From Apostichopus parvimensis (lineage: Eukaryota > Echinodermata > Holothuroidea > Aspidochirotida > Stichopodidae), in NCBI GenBank assembly GCA_000934455.1, contig KN882629.1:95868-124770 (forward strand): a DNA stretch of 28,903 nucleotides, given 5' to 3'. A model generated the notes under the pieces. That model did not search any database and was not told the DNA's origin. It saw only the letters and a program-made list of their open reading frames with translations. Position numbers and translations under genes: made by a program. Positions 9,713-21,700 of the stretch are shown here, piece after piece (the first letter of the stretch is position 1; the number at the start of each line of letters is the position of its first letter).

Positions 9713-10699
9713 TGGAAATTTGATGGGATGGTCGTCTTCTTTTGGGAACAATGAAAATCTCATAAATTTAGCTTTTGTGCTACAAAGCAGTATTTTGTGA
9801 TGAGAAATATGACTCTGTGGTCGAGTTTGTAGGAGAGGGGAGAAACCATTTCTATATGTGCAAAGCAGTTTTTGTGATTACTGCAGAAACAAGTTTCTTT
9901 GAGAGTTGCAGAAGAGGGGTTTAGGAGAGGGACAAAGTTCCATTACCCTGTGAATTAAGTACAGCACTGTGTCTTTGATTAAACAGTATCAAGGCAGTGG
10001 AGGTACAGCAAGTTTATATCAACATATTACATCTATACTTTATAATAGAAATATAGCTATGAAAGTATGCAACTTTGACAACACAATCTCATTTTTTAAT
10101 TTTCCAGGTACAACGCCCACACCTAATTGGTTATAAGCTGACACCAAGAATGTTGGGAACTTGAATCCTACATTCATGGAATGACCTTGCATTATTTTCT
10201 TTAATGAATGTTTCCTTCAACAGAGAACATTGACTGTATCATTTTCCTTAACCAATTTTCAGGCACCTGCACTTGTCCCCTAACAACATTAATTTCTGTG
10301 ACACTTTATCACAGGAAACTTTTCTAAAATTTTGAATGTTCTTCTTTGTACAATTTGCATACAATATTTTTGAGGAAATCACACATTTTGCTCAACAGTG
10401 AAGTAAAATCACAGGCAGATTTTAAGTATTTACTCTTTCCTCTCTTACCTGTCTGCACTCTACATTTGCACTTTCCCCATCTACCTAAGCTACATGACTG
10501 TAAACGGTTTAGCACTGCTACCCTCTATAACTAATTCCTGGGCACCGCCATCTTTCTCCACCTCCTTCCCAATCTACCATTCAGAAATAAAGCAACTCTA
10601 AGGTTGTGTGTAAATTTGGTATTTACCTAAACAGCCACAAAATTCCAGTCAGATCAACAGTCTATAAAATTGACTTTATTGTTTCTCTTCCCTCGGTAG

Positions 10700-11461
10700 A
10701 GGACATTGCCTGCACCCCATCTATCAAACCTGCAGTCACCTCAACACTACAGCCGGACGAGAGCTAAAAGCAACAGCTCCGCGAAGACGGAATCCGCATC
10801 AGAGGCAGCCACCTGTAAGGGGAAGATATCCAGAGGAAAATACCACCAACCAAGAAAAGGAGCAGGACTTAGAAACTTTGGAGTTCGAAGAAGCGGATCG
10901 GAACCAAACCTGTCTCTGATGCAGGATCGTCACTCCGGGTCGAAACAGATCTTGTCTCCCAACGGTAGAAGTGAGAACGACTCGCAGAGGAGCAATCTGC
11001 GTAGAAGTTCGGGCGGAGCTTCCGGCCTCAAGAAGTCGGGGATTGCGAGGAATGATACGGAGCAAACGAGCGGACCGAAAAGAGAAAATAAGGAGCAACA
11101 CCCGGTCAAAGGTCAGACGTTGTTGGGGAAGTTCAAAACTAAGAGGTCACCAGGGTCCATCATCCCAGCGTTGATTAGTCCCGGATTCCATTACCCAAGC
11201 AATTCCTCAAAGTTACCGGTGAAACATTTAAAAAATAGGGGTGCAGGAACAGGAGGAAAATTCCAGGGAAAGTTGTCCGAGAAACCCGTCCTCCACAGAG
11301 GAAAGAACAGCGCAACAGGGACCAGGACCGGGGTGGATGGGGCGGTGGATGTGAACATGAACGAAAACGGTAACAACTGTAATCCAGCAGTGAACGAAGT
11401 CACGGGGAGTTGGGAGACGGTGAGCAGTGGTGAAGCAGACCGAGATGTGAAAGGAGTTTGA
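10700..11461 (+). CDS. terminal coding exon of an unrecognised basic, disordered protein
   Basis: After acceptor TTCCCTCGGTAG an open frame of about 253 codons runs to TGA at 11459-11461. It is GC-richer than the flanks and has codon-like composition, which supports a real exon. The product is hydrophilic and rich in Ser, Arg, Lys, Gly and Asn, with no membrane segment and two cysteines. Local features are RRSGSEPNLSL (a typical phospho-serine/14-3-3-like setting), basic clusters such as FKTKRSPGS, a short hydrophobic patch GSIIPALISPGFHYP, and an acidic C-terminus. The first in-frame ATG in the exon is at 10918, so either translation starts there (about 181 aa) or upstream exons supply the start. 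I do not recognise the family; nuclear or cytoskeleton-associated disordered tails look like this. No function is assigned. Confidence 0.55.
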   Translation, partial: RTLPAPHLSNLQSPQHYSRTRAKSNSSAKTESASEAATCKGKISRGKYHQPRKGAGLRNFGVRRSGSEPNLSLMQDRHSGSKQILSPNGRSENDSQRSNLRRSSGGASGLKKSGIARNDTEQTSGPKRENKEQHPVKGQTLLGKFKTKRSPGSIIPALISPGFHYPSNSSKLPVKHLKNRGAGTGGKFQGKLSEKPVLHRGKNSATGTRTGVDGAVDVNMNENGNNCNPAVNEVTGSWETVSSGEADRDVKGV

Positions 11462-11926
11462 AAGAGTCGGATTGGAATAAGTCGAAAATTGAAATGAAGT
11501 TTTGTGCAATTGTTTGAGATCTATGGTTATGAAAGAACAGAGTGGTATTAATGGGGAATGGGGGTGACTAGAAGTAGATACGGTGAGAGAGTTAAAAATG
11601 CAGACAACTTTGAAGGATCGTTGCTATGAACCCTGTATGTTCCATTCAGTATTGCCAGTGTGGTTAAGCATTCCTGAATTTTGCATTCTGAAACCAAATC
11701 AATTATTCTTGGCCAAAATTGATACTTGAAATGATGGTAAAAGCATGTGTAAACGGTTGCAAATGTAAACATTGAAAATGCCTGGAGCACTGTAAAAGTT
11801 AGGGGCAATGGTTCATGGGTTGTTTAAATGCAAATACATGATTATTATTATGAGTTATTGGAAGAAGGGGGGGGGGAAGGGTCCAGGGGATACATTCAGA
11901 AATTACCACTGCGATAACTAGGTTGA

Positions 11927-11932
11927 AATAAA
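11927..11932 (+). terminator. candidate proximal polyadenylation signal
   Basis: AATAAA about 465 nt after the stop codon at 11461. It is a position-only call; use of this site would exclude the downstream duplications from the mRNA. Confidence 0.3.
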
Positions 11933-11950
11933 TTCAAAGTGGATCAAAAG

Positions 11951-12301
11951 TAGAGAACGGACGGTTGGCACTCTGATGGCTGTTTATAATTTAAATAGAC
12001 TCTAAAAATTGCTATTGCTAAGAAAATTGAAAAGAGATTGGTTCAACGCCTTGATCTTTGACCTTAATTTATTGCATATGCAGTTGGGGCTGCTCCATGA
12101 ATGTATGTTTCATTGTTTTGAAATAGAGTAGAGAGGGGATGGTTGGCACTCTGATGGCTATTTATCTTTGAAATAGACTGTAAAAGTTGCTATTGCTAAA
12201 AAAAATGAAAAGAGATTGGTTCAACCTCTTGACCTTCATAGCTTGATTTGTTGCATATGCAGTTGGGGCTGCTCCACGAATGTATGTTTCATTGTTTTGA
12301 A
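11951..12301 (+). repeat. 178-bp tandem duplication
   Basis: Copy 1 (11951-12128) and copy 2 (12129-about 12301) share GGTTGGCACTCTGATGGCT, AAATAGACT-TAAAA, TTGCTATTGCTAA, GAAAAGAGATTGGTTCAAC, TTGCATATGCAGTTGGGGCT and GAATGTATGTTTCATTG. Differences are mostly single substitutions. It lies downstream of the stop codon of the plus-strand gene, possibly in its 3' UTR. Confidence 0.9.
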
Positions 12302-12870
12302 GTGAACGTACAGTACATGTCTGAAATAGAGTAAAATGCCTGTGTACAGTTGTGTATTTAATGTTAGTGTGGTTTTTCAACCATTTCTGTCTTCAAAGCA
12401 ATCAATATCAGTTGTTTCAATAGTATGATATCATGTAGATTAGTGTGCAAACTACTGTGTCAGTTAAAACAAATTTAATTTCAAGCATTGAAGATGGGGC
12501 ATCAGAACAACACAATTTTGGTTACCTTAAATTGTAGTATATATATATACTGCATGTTCTTAGCCTGAGTATGGACAGTCTTTCTTTCTAACTGTTCTGG
12601 ATTTTTTCTTGTTTGGTATCACATGATTAGTGTATGAATGCACACAAAACATCAATCAATGCTTTATTAATGGCAAAAATGTATTGTTCGGTTAATTCAG
12701 TTAAGTGTAACTGCTGCTCAGGATGAATGTAAATACTCAACGTAATTATAACTGTGCCTTAAAGCTTAAAGCAATGTATGTAAATTATGTTATGTGGTTC
12801 AAGTATGCAGTATATCTATTTCAAAATATGATGGCACAGAGATGGCTATGAGTGGCATAACAGCAAAGTA
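12302..12870. other. no gene recognised; probable 3' UTR or flank
   Basis: AT-rich, with a short (TA)n run near 12538-12550. No open frame with protein-like composition on either strand. Confidence 0.5.
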
Positions 12871-13566
12871 GGAAAGGTTAGTGTCTGTCCCTGGAGTAAG
12901 AGCCCAGAGGGGGGAGTGGGGAGGGTCAGTATCTATCCTTGGAGTAATAACACAGAGGGGGGTAGTAGGGAAGGTTTAGTGTCTGTCCCTGGAGTAATAG
13001 CCCAGAGGGGGTAGTAGGGGAGGGTCAGTATCTATCCTTGGAGTAATAACACAGAGGGGGGGGGGTAGTGGGGAAGGTCAGAATCTATCCCTGGAGTAAT
13101 AGCCCAGAAGGGGGAGTAGGGGAGGGTCAGTTTCTATCCTTGGAGTAATAACAAAGAGTGGGGGGATAGTGGGGAGGGTCAGTATCTATCCATAGAGTAA
13201 CAGCTTTAGAAGGGGTAGTTGGGGGTCAGTATCTATCCTTGGAGTAATAGCCCAGAGGGGTCAGTGGGGAGGGTCAGTTTCTATCCTTGGAGTAATAACA
13301 CAGAGGGGTGTAGTGGGGAGGGTCAGTATCTATCCCTAGACTAACAGCTTTAGAAGGGGTAGTTGGGGGTCAGTATCTAGCCCTGGAGTAATAGCTAAGC
13401 TGGAGATAGTAGGGAAGGTTGGTGTCCCATCCTTGAATTAGCATATGAGGGGGTCACAGCAGGGAGGTTCAATTTCCCACCCTGGAGTAGTAACATGCAG
13501 TAGATGGGGTAGTTGGGAGGTCAGTCTCCCATCCTGGAATAATAGCACCAAGAGGGTGGTAGGGAG
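12871..13566 (+). repeat. minisatellite, ~49-bp unit, about 13 degenerate copies
   Basis: The unit reads roughly GGTCAGTATCTATCCTTGG then AGTAATAACACAGAGGGGGG and TAGTGGGGA. Unit starts fall near 12926, 12974, 13024, 13076, 13125, 13177, 13226, 13273, 13321, 13368, 13417, 13466 and 13529. Two alternating unit types are seen (AACACAGAG and AGCCCAGAG), which suggests a higher-order dimer. Copies at the right end are most degraded. The G runs could form G-quadruplexes on the plus strand. Confidence 0.9.
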
Positions 13567-14781
13567 AGTAATTTCTTCTTGCCAGATGAGGCACCATCTG
13601 AGGAATGATATTTGGAGCACAATGTCAAAGAGACAGACAAGTTTCAATAGAGAAACATTGAGAAAAGAGTATTCGACTGGATCTTAGATCAATTGCACTT
13701 AGTCCTTTTGTGTGGTCTCATGGGTACAGACTTGAATTTCTCAGAGTACAATGCAGTGATCACTAGGCTTCAGTATAAACTGCTAGTCTGCAAATATAGG
13801 GTTGGTGCAATGGGGGGGGGGGCGATGTGGGGGGGCAGTAGGAACAATATGCACGTTATCTGAAGATCCAACAATGGCACCTTAGATGAACCTAAATTTT
13901 CTTTACCCTCCGTATGGACGAGCTTTTGTTCCAATAATCACAGGTATTTTAGAAAAGGACAGTTTCAAGTTGAGATAAGGATGTCAACAGAAGGGGTGTG
14001 GGAGTGGGAGAGTGTGACCATAGTTGCAATTGAGGTGTCAATGCAACATGTTTGATATTTATTGTATATATCTTCATAGCTATTAAGTCTGTAGATAAGA
14101 GAATTTAATATTTGTGAGACTGAATTATCTATTGTCAAGATGAACTCTCAGAGAGGACTAAGAAACCTACGATTTATTCTAAATAAACATGTTTTCTTAC
14201 ATTTTACAGCCTATTTCTTTGTTTTATTTCCATTCCTTATTAAAGTTGTACATGAGTGTAATAAGACATGTGTTTTTTGAGTTTAAACTAATCTACAAAG
14301 TTGATGCACATTCATTACAAAGGTTATGGAGTAGTTAGTAAAGAATCCCTCAAATTGGTTTTACTTTATGGTTGGGTGAGTAAACTTCAACTGTGAAATC
14401 ATCCCCAGTATACAGTAACTGTTTATAACCACACTGTGTTGAAGAAAATTAGCATTCTAAGATTGGTATGTCCCTCATTTTAGTAAATACCATTAAAGAC
14501 TGTCTGGATAAGCCAGGTCCACACAGTGAACATTTGGCAACCATTTATCCTCATTTCTCTAGTAATCCATTGGAGGATTAGATTTTCTATCTCTTTTTCT
14601 GACAGAAGAAAAGGATGAAATCGTTAAGGCAACCCACAAACACTTGGAAGTACTAAAGAGCATTTTTGTTAAAAAAGGGAAAGACAAATGGCTACTTTTA
14701 TACCTCTTACAAACAACAGGATTGGTTGGGGCCTTTCAAAAGCTATTAAGGCTCATTCTCTCTCATTGGTCAAATTTTCAC
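13567..14781. other. no gene recognised; probable distal 3' UTR and intergenic DNA
   Basis: Contains a G13 run with a following G7 near 13811-13836 and AT-rich sequence. No supported open frame. The polyadenylation hexamer at 14182 is the only signal noted. Confidence 0.45.
14182..14187 (+). terminator. candidate distal polyadenylation signal
   Basis: AATAAA followed within 40 nt by a U/GU-rich stretch (TGTTTTCTTACATTTTACAG, then TTTCTTTGTTTTATTT). If used by the plus-strand gene, the 3' UTR would be about 2.7 kb and would include the duplication and the minisatellite. Confidence 0.35.
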
Positions 14782-14782
14782 T

Positions 14783-15029
14783 TCATCATCATCATCATTG
14801 TCACCATCACCACCACTATCATCATCATGATCATCATTACCACCACCATCATCATGATCATCATCACCGCCACCATCATCATGATCATCATCACCACCAC
14901 CACCGCCATCACCACCACCATCATCACCACCATCATCATGATCATCACCATCACCACCACCATCATGATGATCATCATCACTACCACCACCACCATCATC
15001 ACCATCATCACCACCACCATCATCATCAT
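14783..15029. repeat. CAT/CAC trinucleotide microsatellite (~247 bp)
   Basis: An almost uninterrupted mixture of ATC, ACC and ATG-type triplets. One plus frame reads as His with scattered Asp, another as Ile/Thr, and the minus strand as Met/Val. Open frames of 100-165 codons across it are artefacts of the repeat, not genes. Confidence 0.95.
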
Positions 15030-18000
15030 TCGACTATTTTGCCAATCAAAAATGTTTGGAATTTTTGAAAACGTGAGATGGAAGCAAAACATGTTTGTCA
15101 GTGACCGACAAACTTTGGCATTTGAATTCCATAAATTTTAGAAGCACAGGTTGAGGTTAACCAATGGACACTGTGAGGTCATCTTCCATGGAAGCTATGT
15201 ATCCTAATTAACTTTGCAATAGTATAAACCAGAGTGCAGTCGCAGTGTGCGCTCATCAGTCTTTCAGGGTGATGTGATTAACTACTCTAATGAATGATCA
15301 ACAGATGGAAAAAAAAAAAGATTATTACTGATTTTTTTTTACATTACTTTTATTTCAGGTAAATCTAATCATCATTATCATCTAATCAATAAGCATCTGA
15401 TAAAATCATAGATTTTAACCTTCATCATTTTAAACATGTTTATTTAAATAGCAGTGAGGTTATCAAAAGCATCACATTGTTGAATAAAATGATTGCATAT
15501 AAGAATTGATCCCAAAAAATACCAAAAACAAATCAAACCATAATTTCTTTACAAAAAAAATTAATTCTGAAATCAAAAAGTAATTCAAAATTTACATCCA
15601 TATGAATTATATTTAAATTGCACAATAGCCATCTGCTTCTGTCAGCTGGTCATGAAGGACACTTGCATTTTTTATCATTTAATAAAATAATAGTGAATAA
15701 TTGAAAAAGTTTGAATATAGTACATAATAGTAGTTAAAAATTATGACATTCGTTAACTGATTATTTAGACATTCAATATTTCAATACACGAGCAATTAAC
15801 CAGACGATCAGCACAACCACATAGCAAAAAAACATATTTCACAATGCTACATAAATGCCTATTTCAGAGGTTCAACCTGTTATTTGTAAACAAGTCACAT
15901 GACACATCTTCATGCGACAATTTGTCATCATTGTCACCGTGGAAAAAATATTAAAATTAATGCCTTTTGATACTGGCTACATGCAAGCAGTTGAGGGTTT
16001 TAAAAGAGTTCAAACTTACTGTACAACCAAGGAGTATCTAGAATCACCAGAAATAATCACTGTTGGTATTTTTTAGGTCCAACGGAAATACAAGATTCAT
16101 ATCTTGTCTTGTTGCACTTGTTACATTTATTTTCAAAATGTTACAAATTTAACTACAACATTAATTCTACACATTACACAATGATAACCTTGTGTAACTT
16201 TACCAGTAGTATGTTAAACGAACAATAGTACTAAAATAGAGGTAGATTAAAAAATAATACTTATTGGATGTTTTAATAACCTTTAACAGCCAAGTTTATA
16301 CTCCAACTGCCTTCAGAAAACCTGACATATCAATCTGATAGGCTAAATCCCACCAGTATGACATAAAGTTACAAAAAACAACAACTTTACTTCATCCATA
16401 ATGACTTATGTTTTCTTGTCCAAAGATGGTGCAATTAAGATGCAAACTTGAGCCATGGGTTGACATACAACTTAAATATTAGGCTTGGACTGGAAACATC
16501 TGTTGAAGTGTTACAACCCTAGGTTTACAGTAGGTGTTGATGCTTTTTCTTGTTTCTAAGGTAACTTAATACAGCCTTGATTGTAGCCTTAATGCAACAG
16601 ATGAGCCATATATTTTGTCATCATGTGCGGCGGAAACTTTACATTTGGAAACCTCTGTTAGCCACTTTCCAAGGATAGAGAAACATTCCTGAAGTTTAAG
16701 AGCATGCAAAAATCTTTGTTGTACTAAAATCTTGATATTTATTGTTCAGCACCAGCACCATCACCATCCCACTGGTGGTGGTGGTCAAGGAATAATCAAT
16801 CAGAGACTATTTCACATAACTGCTGTATATATTGATAGCAGTCAGTTTGTTAACAGGTCAGAAATATTTTTGTGACAGTTCTAATATTTGGAAGTGGTCC
16901 CAGTGAAGCTGATTTCTAGCGGACAAAAGACGGTAACTAATTACACTATTTTTTTGTACACAGCTCTACCGGCCACACAGACCCAAATGTTGTGTTAAAT
17001 TGAAAGGCCAAAATCCATGATGGTCAACTCTATTCACAGACTTTTACTTCAAAACAATAGTCCATTAGCAGAGCCCAGATTCAGTTTACTTTACGAGGCT
17101 TCATTTGTTGATTGGACTTTGCTAAGATTGATTAATAATGATTACAATTGTCTTATATTTGATAGATTGCAGTAACTATGTACACACTTTGGTTTCCAGC
17201 AAGACTGACCATAATCTTGTTTCTTGTCAAATATTTGAAAGTCCGGTTACTGCAAGAGAAGTAATAGTACCTGCAGCACACTTGGTCTAGGTATGTTTCC
17301 CTGCAGTGAATTATTTTGTGGTTTTTAATTAAATATATATCTTACTGATTAAAGTCATGAACATGATGAAAAAACGAAAAGCACAATAACTTAAAAACTT
17401 TCAAAAAAATAAAATGATAAAATAATGAAATGTGGAAAAAAAAATTTGGGCCTACATCATGATTTACAGACAGTTGAAATTAAATAGGTTTAAATGTTGA
17501 GAGATAGCTACTTATTCAAGATTGGCCATTATTTTAACAACTACAAGGATAAAGGATTATTGTCTTGTTCAAATATTTCACATTGCTTCCTATATGGTTC
17601 ACTGCTGTGTACACAAAATGTTAAGCAAGAAACGAAGGGAACTGGGTAAGGTATTGAACGCAAAGAATCAATGCATCTGTGATGTCACGGGTGAAGATCC
17701 TAGCTGGTCAACTCTAAACGTTTTTCATAACAAGTATAATCCTCTCCTTGACAAAAATGTGTTCAAATTTAAAACCGATACAAAACAATTCCCAGTTTTT
17801 ATGAGACAAATCTGGTGATCAGTAGTAGCAGTATGATAAGTTACAGTGAAAGAGCCAACTGCTTAGAGGTAAATAATTCCAAATTTTTAACCATATTCAA
17901 AGATCAATTTTATGGCAGCACCTTGTCTGTTAAGCATTTTCTGGACTGATTGTGGCCTAGACAGAACACAAAACAGGCAAGAAGAGAAGAGAGAATAAAC

Positions 18001-18108
18001 ACTGGAATGTAATGCTGGCCCAGATATAGCCCCCGAAAACTCTTCACATCTACTAAACAGCAACCCAAACATACCATCCAGGATAAACAGAAATAAAACT
18101 GGCCACCT
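15030..18108. other. no gene recognised; intergenic and probable 3' UTR of the amidase gene
   Basis: AT-rich throughout. Minus-strand sequence just below 18109 is the amidase 3' UTR, but its end is not determined: minus-strand AATAAA hexamers occur at 16743-16738 and 16131-16126, both far away. A plus-strand 98-codon frame (17522-17818) starts at TTG and has no recognisable domain. Confidence 0.5.
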
Positions 18109-18756
18109 TCAGTCATCCAACGATTTGTTTCCGTCGTTTTCATCTGTCTCCAGAAGATCACCTACCAACGAACCGCTCAATTCCGTCACCCATCCCCCGA
18201 ATCCCTTTTCTAGTTGACGAGCAACGGCTAAGGTCAGATGGTCGTTGTAAGGTGTGGTCACCAGCTGAACGCCTAATGGCAGCCCTTGTTTGCTCAGTCC
18301 CAGAGGCACTTGAGTCACAGGAAATCCAAGAGCGTTGAAGATCCCAGTGTACGCAAAATTGGTGGGATGTACGATCGGCGAGTTATGGAAAGGTGCTATC
18401 TTTGGATGGGAGGGGTAGAGAAGGACACCGTTGTCGCCGAGCAATTCTTTCAGCTGATCCCGCAGCTTGGTGCAGGACGAGAGGAGGCGGTCTGTTTTAT
18501 CTGGCATGATTCGATCGAAATCTTCAAAGAGGGCAAGGAGTATGGCAGGTAGGGTGTGGTTGGAGAGATTGAAAATGCGTTTCACAAGTTCAAGGCTTGG
18601 GAGGACCTGGGTGCCGTGGTCTCCCATGAGTGAGGTAAAGGTGTCTCCACCGCTCTTCTGCATGCGTGCAGACCAGATAGCTACCGAGTACTTGAAGCGA
18701 TGAAGTAACTTGTGTTCGACTTTTACGCCGAGGGTTTCTTCGAGGTATTTAGCGGC
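18109..18756 (-). other. FAAH2: FAAH2-like last coding exon
   Basis: Starts AAKYLEETLG after acceptor AATTCTCTACAG and encodes 215 residues to TGA (18111-18109). Includes SLMGDHGTQV, YPSHPKIAPFH, NFAYTGIFNALGFPVTQ and NDHLTLAVARQLEKGFGGW, all typical of FAAH2 C-termini. The last ~20 residues (acidic, Asp/Glu/Asn-rich) extend beyond the human protein. Confidence 0.93.
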
Positions 18757-21700
18757 CTGTAGAGAATTAGCAAAATATGAACGTAGAAATGACAATTCAA
18801 TCTCATTTTTACTTTGACCACAATAAAGGCATATTTGTTAATGAATACCAATAAATGAATTGCACAACATACTAAACATTAAATATTCAGCTTAACTCTG
18901 CACGAATGTTTTTGTTTATTTAATAGAAAACAACGGTTGAAGGACAATGATGATCTCATACTCAGGGGGGGGGGGGGGGGGACTCTTCTCACCAAGGTTT
19001 GACTGGATTGAATGCCTACTTACAATATCTATTGCCTAAAACTATTACAGTCAAAATGACATAGTTTGACTCATATAACAAATATTTATACTTTTTTTTT
19101 ATCACACACAGAGTTTCCTGCAGCTCCAGAACTTAGAAAGGATTGTCAAAAGAGAATATTAATAATTAATGCTGCAAAAGAGAATCAGAGAACACAAATA
19201 TATCACTTCAAGTTTACGTATTTGTGGATTCGTTAAAGGCCAACTCGGATGGTGCAATGATTAATTACCGAATGCAGGTACTCAATAGCACTGTCTTTGC
19301 TCTTTCCGTGCCAGGCAAAGAGATACTTTACAATTCACAGACCTGTGTCAACAAGACTCAGGGGTTAGAAATGAATCATTTATCAACTGTACCCTTCTTC
19401 TGTACATATTAATGTTCACGAAGCAACAATGTTTAACACATGATTTATTTTGGCAGTTCTTTTTGTTTGTTTTTTCTTTGTGTTTACTTTTAAACCAATT
19501 TGTCTGAGAATGGTTGATGGGCTGGTCTTTGCTTTGTTAGCATTAGGAAGAAGCTCCATGGGTTGCTCTTTGGCAAGTTATGGGGGGGGGGAGGGGCCTA
19601 TTCTGCCCAGCTTTATTTTCACCCTCGCTTCCAACCAATCACAGTGCTACATTGGTCATCACTTCGTATGGATCAATCTTCGCTTATCAGCTCTGTCTTT
19701 AAAATCGATGGGTAAAACATTATCTGCAGAAAAAACATACACTTGATACACGATACAAGTGATTTGGTTCAAAATGCTGTGCATCCCTTAGTCAAGTCTA
19801 TGACTTTGTCCTAATTCTTGAAAACTGCCCTGGTTGCCGATATATTCCATTGAACTGCTTTTAGTCCTTCTGAGATCCTCCTCCCAAATTGCGGTAATCT
19901 TTGTTCAGCTGTCACAGTTCCAAAGATTTGGACCAAACTACCATCTGATCTTCCTACAGTACCTGCACTTGTCTTGATTTGTTCAACGTTCATCATAAGT
20001 TGAATTTGTTATTGGCTATTGTTCAGCTCTATAATATGTTGAGGGGTATAAATACTTTCTTGAGGCTACTTTCAACCATATCATCTAAGATCTAGGTGAT
20101 TTGTTCAACGTAAGTCATAAGTTGCATTTGTTTTTCACTATTGTTCAGCTCTACAATATGTTGACGGGTATAAATACTTTCTTGAGGCTACTTTCAACCA
20201 TATCATCTAAAATCTTGGTGATTATTAAAATTGATCTACCATCCAAACGAACCATTTTCATCACACACATACAAAATACACTAGAGCTGATAGGAATAAT
20301 GTCACTCACTCTAAACTGTGCATCCCTGAGTTCTGGTTCCAAAGATGACAGCAACATCTTCTTCATATCAGTGCCTGCACTGAAGTACTTTAGAGACTTG
20401 AGATCGACAGGAGCATCTAGCTTTATCTTTGAGATTCCTTCGGGTCCAGCCATGACTCTCAGTAAAGGGTCCAGGTCCACTGCATATCTACATAGTGGAC
20501 CTGTAGCCATCATCTCATCCTGATCTCCTTTAGCACTGGGGAACTGCCCATCGTTGTCTACGACTCCTGCAGAATATAAAAAATATAACTGTGACTGCTG
20601 GGAAACGGGATAAAATTCCATTGGAAGATGCCACAGTCGGGTATATTCAAAGGCGTAGCTTGGGTTTTAGGGGCCCCAGTTCAAGAGTAAGGGTCCCTTC
20701 ACTCTCAGCTCATCTAAACGGCACTTTACACAAAAGCCATCGATGTATTAAAAACTTTACGTTTCTGTTTGCTTATCTTTCTTGACTGTCAATTGTGATC
20801 CCCTAGCCAACCAAATGTTGGAGGCACCTGGACATTGGAGGTCCTTGGCCATTGGGGGGTGGGGGGGGGCTGGTTCACTGAAATACTTGAACTAACTTTT
20901 GCTACGACTCTGGGTTTATTTCATGATAAGCCACTTTACGATAAAAGAAATTTCATTAACCTCAAAATAGCTGTTCCAGATAAGAGCATTATTTATTCTT
21001 TTGAGTTTTAAGTTGTGCAAGGTGTATCAGGATTCAATATGGAAGTTACACAGGTAACTGAGCTCAGATGAAATTACAGTTGGCCTTACTTTTATATTCA
21101 GTTGCATAAGATTAATGTATGTCGTCCAGTTACAGAGTTGTTGACACTTGACAATTCATAACCATGGACGTTAAATATGAATGTAAGAGACTGACTTCGG
21201 TCAGCTTGCGGCTTTGATAAGCCAATGAGGCTTCTTCGCAAGTTCCTGCTTGCAGGAGGATCTAAAATACATACATGCATATGAAAGCTTGCTGGATGTA
21301 TTTTCCTTTCAGAATTTTGGGGTTAAAATTGCAGAACTTCTGTTCATTTTGACCATTGATGAGGGTATGTTATCATATGGTTCTTATACAATGGAAGGCA
21401 TTATCCAGAGGGACACATGAGTGCATTGTAATATTCATGTGTATGAAGATAAGACTATTCTAAGCCATTGTGTAAATTTCACAATATTCTTTACCGTTTG
21501 TCACAGATTTATTAAATAGTTGCTAAAACCTATGTTTGACCTGAGATCAAGAGAATAAAAAATCAAACCAAAACAAATGCGTCCGGTTCTTTGTTATTGT
21601 TTTAGTCGACATGAAAACATTCATGGGACGCATGTTTTTATCTCGACCAAAACAATAACAAAGCAAGGGACACTCTTGTTTTGGTTTGAATTTTTTTATC

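Larger units (their letters stand above)
8841..10699 (+). other. proposed intron; contains two dispersed repeats
   Basis: Runs from the candidate donor at 8841 to acceptor CCCTCGGTAG at 10699. It holds a G-rich run near 8920-8938, the second member of the 75-bp repeat pair (8960-9035), a GC-richer patch at 9110-9270, and the three-hairpin repeat (9595-9712). No convincing coding exon was found, although a CAG at about 10107 follows a pyrimidine tract and could be an acceptor. Confidence 0.35.

Noticed and set aside
9561-9800. 79-codon ORF sharing ILDPPASRN and GLSKPQADGSQS with a minus-strand ORF at 21098-21280
   Set aside because: The similarity comes from a dispersed DNA repeat; differences between copies alter the protein while stem-loops stay intact, so a conserved peptide is not supported.
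14644-15141. Long open frames giving poly-His, Ile/Thr-rich or Met/Val-rich proteins
   Set aside because: They exist only because the CAT/CAC trinucleotide repeat lacks stops; no flanking splice sites or coding sequence support a gene.
17522-17818. 98-codon plus-strand ORF with mixed composition
   Set aside because: Starts at TTG and overlaps the likely 3' flank of the amidase; no motif or splice site found. It remains the best of the unexplained open frames.
19811-19996. 61-codon minus-strand ORF in the amidase last intron, considered as an extra exon
   Set aside because: Exons 5 and 6 already join in phase with family-conserved sequence, and this frame has no counterpart in FAAH2 proteins.
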